49,231 nt of DNA from the NCBI GenBank assembly GCA_040756655.1, contig JBFLYN010000025.1, positions 1 to 49,231 of the forward strand. Direction: 5' to 3'. This DNA comes from JBFLYN01 sp040756655 (GTDB taxonomy: Bacteria; Bacillota; Sulfobacillia; UBA8153). A model generated the notes under the pieces. It made no database searches. It was not told the origin of the DNA and saw only the letters and a program-made list of their open reading frames with translations. Numbering within the stretch: position 1 is the stretch's first letter; each line of letters opens with the position of its first letter. Made by a program: the position numbers and the translations under genes. Of this stretch, positions 25,727-33,624 are shown piece after piece.

Positions 25727-27427
25727 GTGGTCGGACACTGGGGTGAAGCCGAAAAGACCCTGATCGTGACCATCTCTGGAGGCGGAGCCGTGCGCATCGG
25801 CGATACCGGGGTGGCCAGCCGCTGGGTGCACACCATCGACCCCCAGCGACCCCAGGAAGTAGTGGCGGTCGGAGGGGCAGACGCCGGACGCGTGTTCTAC
25901 GGCCGCCAGTGCCCGGGCCAGGTGGTCCATCTGGACGTGTTTCATTCCGTTGGTGAACTCGACCACCGGGTGGCCGCCGGCTGCGTGCGCGAAGCCGTGG
26001 CCCTGCGGGCGTACCCCACAGGAGACGGAGGGCTCAGCCCCGACTACTTCGACGTGCAGACGGCCACAGGCGGGGGGAGGGTAACCGGTGCCTTGACTTT
26101 CGGCCAGCGCCCGCAGCTGCGCCGTGCCCATCTCAACCACGTCCACGTCACCGGGTTGGTGGATGACGAGCGCCTGGGGGTGCTCCTGGATGTCGTGGCC
26201 GGTCTTGAAAGCGAGATCGTAAGACAGGGCCTGGAACTCAGGAAGGTGGAGCGGGTAGTCCGGGAGCAAGCCGATCCCGATGGGCAGGCTGACATGTCCC
26301 CCTACCAGACCTCCAGCGACTCCCTGCTGAAAGAAGAGGGGGCCTCAAGTCCTGCCCAGCAGGTGCTGGAAGAGCACGCTGCTTACCAGGTGGCCATGGA
26401 CTTGGCCGAGGATTTTGGGAGCGTGGCTGATGTGCTGGAAGTCCTGGACAGTTTGGACCGCCCGGTGGAAGTGGGAGACATGGTCAGATCCGCCGTCGGG
26501 CGCCCCAGGCCCTCCGCGGAGATGATGGAGACCCTGATTTCCCGGGGACTGGCCAAGCGCGAGGGATTTCGCTTTTCCTTAACGGGTGAAGGACTCAGTC
26601 TCCGCCAGTTTCTGCGCAGTCACCGCCATGAGATCGAGGCCCAGCTGCGGAGGCTCATACGCCGGGTGCCCAGCTTCCTGCCCGCCCGGGACTGCACCAG
26701 CCACGGCAGACCCGACCGCCGGATCCGCCCTACCTGCAACTACCGCCTGCCGCCCACCGGCATGCAGCCGGGGGAATGGTCGGTGGAAATCGCCGTGCCG
26801 GACACGGCCATCGCCGCCGCCCGGCGGCGACTGCCGGGCGGTCCTTTGACCTTTGACCAGGACGACATCCGCTTCTACCAGCTCCGCAGCTACCGGAGCG
26901 TGGACATTTGCCTGCTCATCGACGCCAGCGCCAGTATGGCCGGCCGCAGGCTGAGGGCGGCCAAATTCCTGGCCCAGCACCTTCTCCTATCCACCCGGGA
27001 ACGGGTGGCGGTCGTCGCCTTCCAGGAGAACGTAGTCAAGATCCACGTGCCCTTTACCCGCAACTACCAGAAGGTACAGCTGGGGCTCACCCGGCTGCAG
27101 CCGCTGGGGCTCACCCCGCTGGCCGAGGGCCTGGTGGGGGCGGCGGACTACATCGTGGCATCCCGGGCCCGCAACCCGCTGATCCTGCTCATCACCGACG
27201 GCATCCCCACGGTTCCCAAGTGGAGCCTAAACCCACTGGAAGATGCCATGGCTGCGGCGGGGCGGTTACCGGGCCAGCGCATCCGCTTTTCCTGCATAGG
27301 CCTGGAACCCAACCGTTCCTTCCTGGACGGGCTGGCGGCCAACGCCCGGGGTTCCCTGTACATCGTGGATGAACTCAGCCGCGAATCCCTCGTTACCATC
27401 GCTCACCGGGAACGCAAGCAGTCGTGA
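25727..27427 (+). CDS. VWA-domain protein (BchD-like) with unrecognised N-terminal domain
   Basis: A 566-residue partner of the AAA+ protein. The C-terminal von Willebrand A domain, about residues 390-560, has a complete MIDAS: DASAS in VDICLLIDASASMAGRR, a Thr in LGLTPLAEGL and ITDG in LILLITDGIPTV. The middle (about 210-320) contains a winged-helix-like stretch, RPRPSAEMMETLISRGLAKR. The first 200 residues (GGGAVRIGDTGVASRWVHTI, GRQCPGQVVHLDVFHSVGEL, AHLNHVHVTGLVDDERLGVL) match nothing I know. The start is a GTG two bases after the ATPase stop, so translation is coupled. The gene ends five bases from the end of the convergent exporter gene. Function beyond a metal-dependent substrate-adaptor role with the AAA+ partner is unknown. 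Confidence 0.8.
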   Translation: MVGHWGEAEKTLIVTISGGGAVRIGDTGVASRWVHTIDPQRPQEVVAVGGADAGRVFYGRQCPGQVVHLDVFHSVGELDHRVAAGCVREAVALRAYPTGDGGLSPDYFDVQTATGGGRVTGALTFGQRPQLRRAHLNHVHVTGLVDDERLGVLLDVVAGLESEIVRQGLELRKVERVVREQADPDGQADMSPYQTSSDSLLKEEGASSPAQQVLEEHAAYQVAMDLAEDFGSVADVLEVLDSLDRPVEVGDMVRSAVGRPRPSAEMMETLISRGLAKREGFRFSLTGEGLSLRQFLRSHRHEIEAQLRRLIRRVPSFLPARDCTSHGRPDRRIRPTCNYRLPPTGMQPGEWSVEIAVPDTAIAAARRRLPGGPLTFDQDDIRFYQLRSYRSVDICLLIDASASMAGRRLRAAKFLAQHLLLSTRERVAVVAFQENVVKIHVPFTRNYQKVQLGLTRLQPLGLTPLAEGLVGAADYIVASRARNPLILLITDGIPTVPKWSLNPLEDAMAAAGRLPGQRIRFSCIGLEPNRSFLDGLAANARGSLYIVDELSRESLVTIAHRERKQS

Positions 27428-27432
27428 GACCT

Positions 27433-29100
27433 TCAAATCTCCACGCGCTGGTACAGGACGGAAGACAGCCGGAGGAGCACGCCGTGAATACCGGCGCCCA
27501 ATAGCAGCGACGCACCTGCCGTGGCCAGGAGCGCCAGCGTAGACCCGGTGCCGGCGCCCATCATCCTGGTTACCATGAAAGCCTGCCCCGCCACCAGGGC
27601 GCCCCCCAGGACCATGGCAAAAATCACGTTGAGGTTCTGCTTGATGGCCTGCTGGGGATTTTCCCACGTCAGGTACGGTCGTAGTAAGTCCACCAGCAGG
27701 CTCAAGCTGATAAGCGGTAGACTTGCCGCCAGGCCGGTCAAGGTCACCAGGAGAAAGTCCACGGGTCCCCACCCGGCCAGGCCAAACCCAAACAGGGCCA
27801 GTACCGGGACGGCCAGCAACAGGACCAGGTAGCCCTGGGCCAGTTTGCCCTGTACCTGGGTGCTGGGGTCCACCGGGACGACCCGGGACACCCAAAACAA
27901 CCTGCCTTCCCGGGAGAAAGCAGTAGAAGACGCCGGGGCAAATAGGGCCATGACCACCAGGTACCCGGCTCCCGCCAGCCGGGAGAAGGTGGGATCCAGG
28001 AGGCTTCCAAGGAAGAGGGATTGGGTGGTGCCACCCAAGAGGAGTGGGAGGGCCAGGAATACGGGCAGGAGGAAGATCATGGCCACGCTGTTGAGCACGT
28101 AGATGGGGGTGCGAACCAGCATCCGGAAGTCTCGCAGCATGATGGCCCGTGCAGGTCCGCTGGCTTTCCGGCTCCGCACGACCAGCTGGCTCTTGGTCAG
28201 CCGCTTCCCGGCCCGCACCTCCTCGCTGCCAATGAGGCCCTGGTAGAATAGACCCTGGCCCGTGATTTTGGTAACGCCTGCCGACGCCACTGCTACCCCG
28301 GTAAACAGCAAAAACCAGGACCAGCGTGCGGCCATGGTCTGGGCAGCGAGCGCCCGGGTAGCCCACACGGCGGGCGGGAATACCTTCCCGTACTGGACTA
28401 CCAGGCCCTCTTCAGAAAGGAAAAGCTGGGCGATGAACTCCGCCTCGCGCCCCGGCTCGATCCGGGTAATCATGATGTTAAAGGCCAGGATGAACAGGAT
28501 AAACAGTACCATGCCGGCAAAGCGCACGGTGTCCTTGTAGCGGGTGAGGTTGGCAACACTCATGAGTGCCATGATCACCACCGCCGCAATGCTGACCGGG
28601 ATGATGGGTGCCAGAATGTAGATGGCGAGAGCCTGCACCCAGTACAGGGTGCCCGCCCCGGACCTCAGCCCGAAGACGATGAACCCGGGCAAAAGAAACG
28701 GCGCCATGGTCAGGTACTCGCTCAGGAGTACCACCAGGAACTTGCCCGACAGGACCTGCCAGGGCTTGAGGGGAAGGGGCACCAAGAGCGACAAGTCGGT
28801 GGACAGGTAGAACACGGACAGGACATAGGCAAAGCCGAAGAAAAGCACCATCACGGATGCCGTCACCAGGGACATGGTGAGCACCACCTGAGACTGTCCC
28901 AGCGGCAGGGTGGCGTCGTAGGCGGCGTTCAAAAGCCGTTGGTAAATATAAACCAGGGGGGCAAGCCCCACGGCCAGGGCCAGGACCACGCCAGGGAACC
29001 CCAGGAACTTGATGTCTCTACGCGCAAGGTAATACCGGGCCAGTGAGAGGCCGAAGTACGTCTTGATGCTGGTTTTCCAGACTGCCCAGGTAACCATCAC
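27433..29100 (-). CDS. ABC-2 type exporter permease
   Basis: A 555-residue membrane protein with about twelve hydrophobic segments, for example FPGVVLALAVGLAPLVYIYQ, LTMSLVTASVMVLFFGFAYV, TPIYVLNSVAMIFLLPVFLA and YLVLLLAVPVLALFGFGLAG. The overall pattern and the neighbour identify it as the permease of an ABC-2-like exporter, of the large two-block type seen in Bacillota. The start is GTG 29100 or ATG 29097; the GTGA overlaps the stop of the ATPase gene. The cargo cannot be deduced. Such permeases move antibiotics, lipids or peptides, and none is indicated here. Convergent with the VWA gene, with only a 5-base gap and no obvious terminator. Confidence 0.85.
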   Translation of the reverse strand: MMVTWAVWKTSIKTYFGLSLARYYLARRDIKFLGFPGVVLALAVGLAPLVYIYQRLLNAAYDATLPLGQSQVVLTMSLVTASVMVLFFGFAYVLSVFYLSTDLSLLVPLPLKPWQVLSGKFLVVLLSEYLTMAPFLLPGFIVFGLRSGAGTLYWVQALAIYILAPIIPVSIAAVVIMALMSVANLTRYKDTVRFAGMVLFILFILAFNIMITRIEPGREAEFIAQLFLSEEGLVVQYGKVFPPAVWATRALAAQTMAARWSWFLLFTGVAVASAGVTKITGQGLFYQGLIGSEEVRAGKRLTKSQLVVRSRKASGPARAIMLRDFRMLVRTPIYVLNSVAMIFLLPVFLALPLLLGGTTQSLFLGSLLDPTFSRLAGAGYLVVMALFAPASSTAFSREGRLFWVSRVVPVDPSTQVQGKLAQGYLVLLLAVPVLALFGFGLAGWGPVDFLLVTLTGLAASLPLISLSLLVDLLRPYLTWENPQQAIKQNLNVIFAMVLGGALVAGQAFMVTRMMGAGTGSTLALLATAGASLLLGAGIHGVLLRLSSVLYQRVEI

Positions 29101-29819
29101 TCTGTCAACTCCAGAAAGATCTTTTCCAGGGACTGCTTATCCTGGGCTTGCGCCCGCAACTCGTCCATGGTACCCAGGGCTATGAGTCTACCCTTGTTGA
29201 TGATGCCGATCCGGTCGCAAAGTTTCTCTGCCACCTCGAGGATGTGGGTGGAGAAGAAGACCGTCTTTCCCAAGGAGCAGTGCTCCCGCATGATCTCCTT
29301 GAGATGATGAGCCGACCTGGGATCTAGGCCCACCATGGGCTCGTCCAGGATGAAGACCAAGGGGTCGTGCAAAAGAGCCCCCACCAGCACGATCTTCTGA
29401 CGCATGCCGTGGGAGTAGCTCTTGATGGGGTCCGACACTGCACCGCCGAGGGCAAACACGTCCAGAAGACGCAAGATGCGACGCTCTCGCTCTTCGGCCG
29501 ACACCCGGTAAACGTCTCCCATGAAGTTCAGGTACTCCATGCCAGTGAGGCGGTGGTAAACATCCGGGTTATCCGGGACATAGCTGATGCGCCGCTTTAC
29601 CTCCAGCGGAGAACTGGCAATGTCGTACCCGGCAATGTTGACCGTGCCCCGGTCGGGTTTTAGGAGTCCTACCATCATCTTGATGGTGGTGGTCTTTCCG
29701 GCCCCATTGGGCCCCAAAAAGCCGAAGATCTCACCACCGCGCACCGAGAGGTCAAGGTCGTCCACGGCCTTGACCTGCCCCCGGTTGTAGCTCTTAGTAA
29801 GCCCTCTTAGTTCAACCAA
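29097..29819 (-). CDS. ABC-2 type exporter ATPase
   Basis: A 240-residue ATP-binding protein. Walker A is GPNGAGKTT near residue 38, the Q-loop region is ISYVPDNPDVYHRLTGMEYL, the signature is YSHGMRQKI and Walker B is LVFILDEPMVGLDP. The D-loop and H-loop follow in SAHHLKEIMREHCSLGKTVF and FSTHILEVAEKLCDRIG. The signature has HGM instead of the usual SGG, a common variant in exporter ATPases. The start MVELRGLTKSYN lies in front of a 260-base intergenic region shared with the divergent lapA-recJ unit. It couples to the permease gene by a 4-base overlap, so the two form a two-gene exporter operon. Confidence 0.92.
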   Translation of the reverse strand: MVELRGLTKSYNRGQVKAVDDLDLSVRGGEIFGFLGPNGAGKTTTIKMMVGLLKPDRGTVNIAGYDIASSPLEVKRRISYVPDNPDVYHRLTGMEYLNFMGDVYRVSAEERERRILRLLDVFALGGAVSDPIKSYSHGMRQKIVLVGALLHDPLVFILDEPMVGLDPRSAHHLKEIMREHCSLGKTVFFSTHILEVAEKLCDRIGIINKGRLIALGTMDELRAQAQDKQSLEKIFLELTE

Positions 29820-29936
29820 ATCCTCACCCCTCCAAAGACCTCATGACCGTGGCCATTACACCTTAACGCAGCAATAGCCCGGAAGGTTTCGGTCACGTCA
29901 AGCGCAAAGTACAAGACCCGGAAAAACCTCAATCGG

Positions 29937-30005
29937 ATGCAGCTCGCCCGGTGGCAACCGGGGGTTAGCCCCAGCTGCATGGCACTTTCCCTGGTGGCTG
30001 GGGCT
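29937..30005 (+). ncRNA. Candidate structured leader RNA of unknown class
   Basis: Between the divergent exporter and lapA-recJ genes, two perfect 8-bp stems overlap. ATGCAGCT (29937-29944) pairs with AGCTGCAT (29973-29980), and AGCCCCAG (29967-29974) pairs with CTGGGGCT (29998-30005). A third hairpin, CCCGGT/ACCGGG, sits inside the first. The two long stems share bases 29973-29974 and so are nearly exclusive, as in a switch or pseudoknot. Strand is uncertain because both neighbours are divergent. Confidence 0.35.
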
Positions 30006-30128
30006 GGTGCTCCTTGATACTTAGCGGGAACCGGAGCGTATATTGGCTCTCAAGAGGGCCAGGTAGGAATTTAGCGGTTGGGAAACGAAATACAGGCAGC
30101 ATACACTGGACGCGTGGGGGGACGGGAT

Positions 30129-30518
30129 GTGCTCATCGCTGCTTTGGTTTTCGCCATCTTGATAGCCCTGTTTGCCATCCAAAACGCGGCGCTGGTTACT
30201 GTGCGGCTGGCGGTGTGGAGTTTCGATGTGTCGCTGGTCTTGGTGATCCTGGGAGCGGCCGGTGTGGGCGCCATGGTGGTCCTCATGTGGTCCATGGTGA
30301 AGGGGTGGGCGTTAAGGAACCAGCTTCGGGACGAGCGCGGCCGGGTCAAGAAACTCGAGACAGACCTGGGTGCGGCCAGGGAGAAGCTGGCCCGGGCCGA
30401 AGCCGACCGCGAACACCTGGAGCGCCTGGCCCAGTCCCTGCGTGTTCCGGCCGCTACTTCCGCGGCTCAAGAGCTCGGCACCTCCGGGCAAGGATGCACG
30501 GGCTTGGGCAGGGTGTGA
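30129..30518 (+). CDS. LapA-domain (DUF1049) membrane protein
   Basis: About 130 residues with two membrane helices (AALVFAILIALFAIQNAALV and LVLVILGAAGVGAMVVLMW) and the family motif FAIQNAALVTVRLAVW between them. The C-terminal half is a charged coiled coil (RDERGRVKKLETDLGAAREK, RAEADREHLERLAQ) that faces the cytosol. GTG 30129 follows GGGGGGACGGG; a TTG at 30078 would add 17 residues without a better ribosome site. Its stop overlaps the recJ start, and LapA-like genes sit before recJ in several Bacillota, so it belongs to the recJ operon. The role is unclear; an envelope scaffold function is inferred from relatives. Confidence 0.82.
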   Translation: MLIAALVFAILIALFAIQNAALVTVRLAVWSFDVSLVLVILGAAGVGAMVVLMWSMVKGWALRNQLRDERGRVKKLETDLGAAREKLARAEADREHLERLAQSLRVPAATSAAQELGTSGQGCTGLGRV

Positions 30519-33067
30519 ATGGCCTTAGCCGTGTGTGGAGGATCGCTCCGTGGCCGCCGGGAGCCGGGGAGTTCGCCGCCCGGCTGGGCGTGCCACCCCT
30601 CATGGGGGCGCTTCTTTTAGGGCGCGGGCTGGATTTGGCCGAGGCACCGGCATTCTTGCGCCCGGACCCTGGGCACTTCCACGACCCTTTCACCCTTCCG
30701 GACATGGACCGGGCGGTAGAACGACTGCTCAGGGCGGTGCGGGATGGCGAGCGCATCCTGGTGTGGGGCGATTACGACGTGGACGGGATTACGGCCACGT
30801 GCATCATGATGGAAGCCCTGCACCAGCTGGGCGCGCGCCATGTAGAATGCTACATACCCCACCGCGTGCACGAAGGCTACGGCCTGCACGGACCGACCCT
30901 GTCCGCTTGGGCTCGCTCCGGTGTCTCACTGGTGATCACCGTGGACTGTGGGGTCCAGGACCACCAGGTGCTGTCGGACGCCGCCCGGTGGGGCCTGGAT
31001 GTGATCGTAACCGACCACCACCGGTGTCCCGACAGGCTACCCCCGGCCATCGCCGTGGTCAGCGCCCAGCGCGGCGACTCCCGCTACCGCTTTCCCCACC
31101 TTTCGGGAGCTGGAGTGGCCTTCAAAGTCATGCAGGCTCTTTCGGGCTACGCTGGGAGCATCCGGCCCGAGACCGCACTGGACCTGGTGGCGCTGGGCAC
31201 CATCGCCGATGTGGTTCCCCTGGTAGGGGAAAACCGCGTATTAGCCCGGCTAGGGCTGGAAGTTCTCAACCACTCCCTGCGGCCTGGACTGGAGGCTCTC
31301 TCCAGGGTAGCGGGAGTAACCGGTGCCCTGGATGCAGAGCGGGTGGCGTTTGGGTTAGCCCCGCGTCTGAACGCCGCCGGGCGAGTGGACCGGGCGGACA
31401 GTGCCCTCCGCCTGCTGATGTCGCAGGACCCGGTCCAAGCCGGGATCCTGGCCGGGGAGCTGGACCAGCACAACCGGAGGCGCCAGGCCCTGGAAGAGGC
31501 CATCCTGGAAGACGTGCGCCGGGCTGCTCCCGGGCTAAAAGACCAGCGGGTGCTGGTTCTAGCCGGTAGTGGCTGGCACCCGGGAGTTCTGGGGATAGTC
31601 GCATCGCGATTGGTAGACGCATACTGGCGGCCGGTGGTGTTGGTGGGTCTGGAGGGCGGCCGCGGGCGCGGTTCGGCCCGGAGCATCCCGGGCTTTGACA
31701 TGTACGAAGCACTCCAGGCTTGTTCTCGCCACCTTACCCAGTTTGGAGGTCATACCTCTGCGGCCGGCCTGTCCTTGGATGCCGGGGCCGTAGAGGGACT
31801 GCGGGACGAACTCAACCGGCTGGCCATGGCGGCGCCGCCAGAAACACTCCTGCCGGTACTTGACATTGACGCTGAAGTATCCCTGGCTGACCTGAGCTTG
31901 ACGCTCCTGGAGGCCATGGCGACCCTGGCTCCCCACGGTGCTGCCAACAACCAGCCGGTGTTCATGGTCCGGGACGTGCAGGTGGAGGGAGTACGAAGGC
32001 TCGGTCAGAACGGCCATCACCTGGGCTTTAATGTCCACGACCGGCACGGGTGCGCGGTGCCGGCGGTGGCGTTCCGGGCGGGAGCCCGTACCGCCGGGCT
32101 GGATGGCCGGGTGGACTTGGCGTTTTGCCCGGTTTTGGACACCTGGCGCGGCACGCGACGCTTGCGTCTTATGGTGCAGGACTGGCGCCCGGCCGGAGAC
32201 GGTGGGCCCGGTGAGTGCTTGTACGCCGCCGTGTCGGCCCTGGGCGGCGGGGAATCCTGGCCGGCACCGGCTGTTCCCTGGGTCAGCAAGGGGACACTGC
32301 CAGCGTTGGTGGACCGGCGCCGCTGGAGCCCCGGTCAGGTACTGGCGGATTTGCCGGATGTCGCCCGGCTGGTGTGGGCGCTTGACGAGACCCAGGCCCG
32401 GGAGCTGGCCGGTACCATGAGGGGCCGGGGACTGAACGCCCAGTACTATGGCGCCACGTTACCATTTGCATACCGCCAGTACATTGAGGAGAGCTTTGAA
32501 CAGGGCCGCATTGCGGCACTGGTGAGCCCCGACCCCGGGGAGTGGTGGCCAACCCGGCCCGTGACCGCGGTCTGGTGCACACCACCCCCCACGCCAGCCG
32601 TGTTCAGCGCCCGCTCGGCCCGGGCGGTTCAGGTGATCCTGGCCTTTGGAGCCGGCGAGGTGACTGGTGCCCTCAGCTACTGGCGCGCGCTTGTTCCCGA
32701 CCGGGAATGGCTGGCCACGGTATACCGGATCCTCCTGGGCCAGGAGAAGAAGCTCCGAAGACCCGTGCCCCTGGCCAGAGCACGTGACCGGATGGAGAAA
32801 GAGTTCCCCGGCCTGGGCCGGGCCCTGCTCGGACTGAGCCTGGAGGTGTTTGGCGAACTCCGCCTGGCGGCGGTGGAGATGGTAGATGGCGAGGAGGCGG
32901 TTATCTTGCTGCCGGCACCCAGGACCCGCCTGGAACTGGAGCATAGCCCGACCTATGCCAGGCTCAGGCAGGAATGGAGCGAGGCCGGAGCCAACGTAGC
33001 CCGTGCCCTGGATGGGCCGCTTTCCACGTACCGGCGGTGGCTTGAAAACCAAGGTAGGGAGTGTTGA
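30515..33067 (+). CDS. recJ: Single-stranded-DNA exonuclease RecJ
   Basis: An 850-residue 5'-3' single-strand DNA exonuclease for recombination and repair. DHH-family motifs are complete: WGDYDVDGITATC (D86 region), ITVDCGVQD, the DHH of VTDHHRCPDRLPPA near 167, and GTIADVVPL. The DHHA1 motif FGGHTSAAG lies near 410. An OB-like domain follows (about 460-560), then a long C-terminal region typical of Bacillota RecJ. GTG 30515 overlaps the lapA stop as GTGA and gives the usual start MNGLSRVWRIAPWPPG. ATG 30494 would add seven residues. It is followed by apt and relA, the standard order in this phylum. Confidence 0.95.
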   Translation: MNGLSRVWRIAPWPPGAGEFAARLGVPPLMGALLLGRGLDLAEAPAFLRPDPGHFHDPFTLPDMDRAVERLLRAVRDGERILVWGDYDVDGITATCIMMEALHQLGARHVECYIPHRVHEGYGLHGPTLSAWARSGVSLVITVDCGVQDHQVLSDAARWGLDVIVTDHHRCPDRLPPAIAVVSAQRGDSRYRFPHLSGAGVAFKVMQALSGYAGSIRPETALDLVALGTIADVVPLVGENRVLARLGLEVLNHSLRPGLEALSRVAGVTGALDAERVAFGLAPRLNAAGRVDRADSALRLLMSQDPVQAGILAGELDQHNRRRQALEEAILEDVRRAAPGLKDQRVLVLAGSGWHPGVLGIVASRLVDAYWRPVVLVGLEGGRGRGSARSIPGFDMYEALQACSRHLTQFGGHTSAAGLSLDAGAVEGLRDELNRLAMAAPPETLLPVLDIDAEVSLADLSLTLLEAMATLAPHGAANNQPVFMVRDVQVEGVRRLGQNGHHLGFNVHDRHGCAVPAVAFRAGARTAGLDGRVDLAFCPVLDTWRGTRRLRLMVQDWRPAGDGGPGECLYAAVSALGGGESWPAPAVPWVSKGTLPALVDRRRWSPGQVLADLPDVARLVWALDETQARELAGTMRGRGLNAQYYGATLPFAYRQYIEESFEQGRIAALVSPDPGEWWPTRPVTAVWCTPPPTPAVFSARSARAVQVILAFGAGEVTGALSYWRALVPDREWLATVYRILLGQEKKLRRPVPLARARDRMEKEFPGLGRALLGLSLEVFGELRLAAVEMVDGEEAVILLPAPRTRLELEHSPTYARLRQEWSEAGANVARALDGPLSTYRRWLENQGREC

Positions 33068-33069
33068 GC

Positions 33070-33588
33070 ATGGACCTGGCGGCGAAACTGAGAGTCATAC
33101 CCGATTTTCCGCAGCCCGGCATATCTTTCAAGGACATCACCACCCTCCTGAAGGATGCCGGGGCCTTCAAGGAGGCCATGGACCGGCTGGCCGGCGCCTG
33201 CCGGGAGCTGGACTTCGACCTGGTGGTGGCTCCCGAGGCCCGGGGCTTTATCATCGGTTCGGCGCTGGCCTATGCCCTCGGCAAGGGGTTTGTGCCGGTG
33301 CGCAAGGCGGGCAAATTGCCCGGGGATAGCCTCGTAGGGGAATACCAGCTGGAATACGGCCAGGACCGGCTGGAAATCCACCTGGATGCGGTCCGGCCCG
33401 GCCAGCGTGTGCTGGTGGTGGATGACCTTTTAGCCACGGGTGGGACCATCTCGGCCACCTTGGACCTGGTGAAGCGACTGGGGGGAGAGGTGGCCGGGGT
33501 GGCGTTCCTCATCGAACTGGCCTACTTGCCCGGCCGGCAGAACCTGGGCGAGTACCATGTCATCACGGTGATCAGGCTCGAGTCCTGA
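33070..33588 (+). CDS. apt: Adenine phosphoribosyltransferase
   Basis: A 172-residue purine-salvage enzyme that makes AMP and pyrophosphate from adenine and PRPP. Adenine-site and flexible-loop segments are FPQPGISFKDITTLLKD and VVAPEARGFIIGSALAY. The PRPP-binding motif is VLVVDDLLATGGT near residue 115-127. ATG 33070 is chosen, with AGGGAG eleven bases upstream; it lies two bases after the recJ stop. Length and motif order are normal for the family. The gene stands between recJ and relA as in Bacillus subtilis. Confidence 0.96.
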   Translation: MDLAAKLRVIPDFPQPGISFKDITTLLKDAGAFKEAMDRLAGACRELDFDLVVAPEARGFIIGSALAYALGKGFVPVRKAGKLPGDSLVGEYQLEYGQDRLEIHLDAVRPGQRVLVVDDLLATGGTISATLDLVKRLGGEVAGVAFLIELAYLPGRQNLGEYHVITVIRLES

Positions 33589-33624
33589 CGGCTGGCGGGC
33601 CCAGCGTGGGAGAAAGGGGGTGAG

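Noticed and set aside
29097..30077. SAM-I riboswitch suggested by GGTGGCAACCGGG in the gap before lapA
   Set aside because: The remaining SAM-I core blocks (AGAG-GG-GAGGGA-TGGCCC and the P4 region) are missing. Only a generic structured element was reported.
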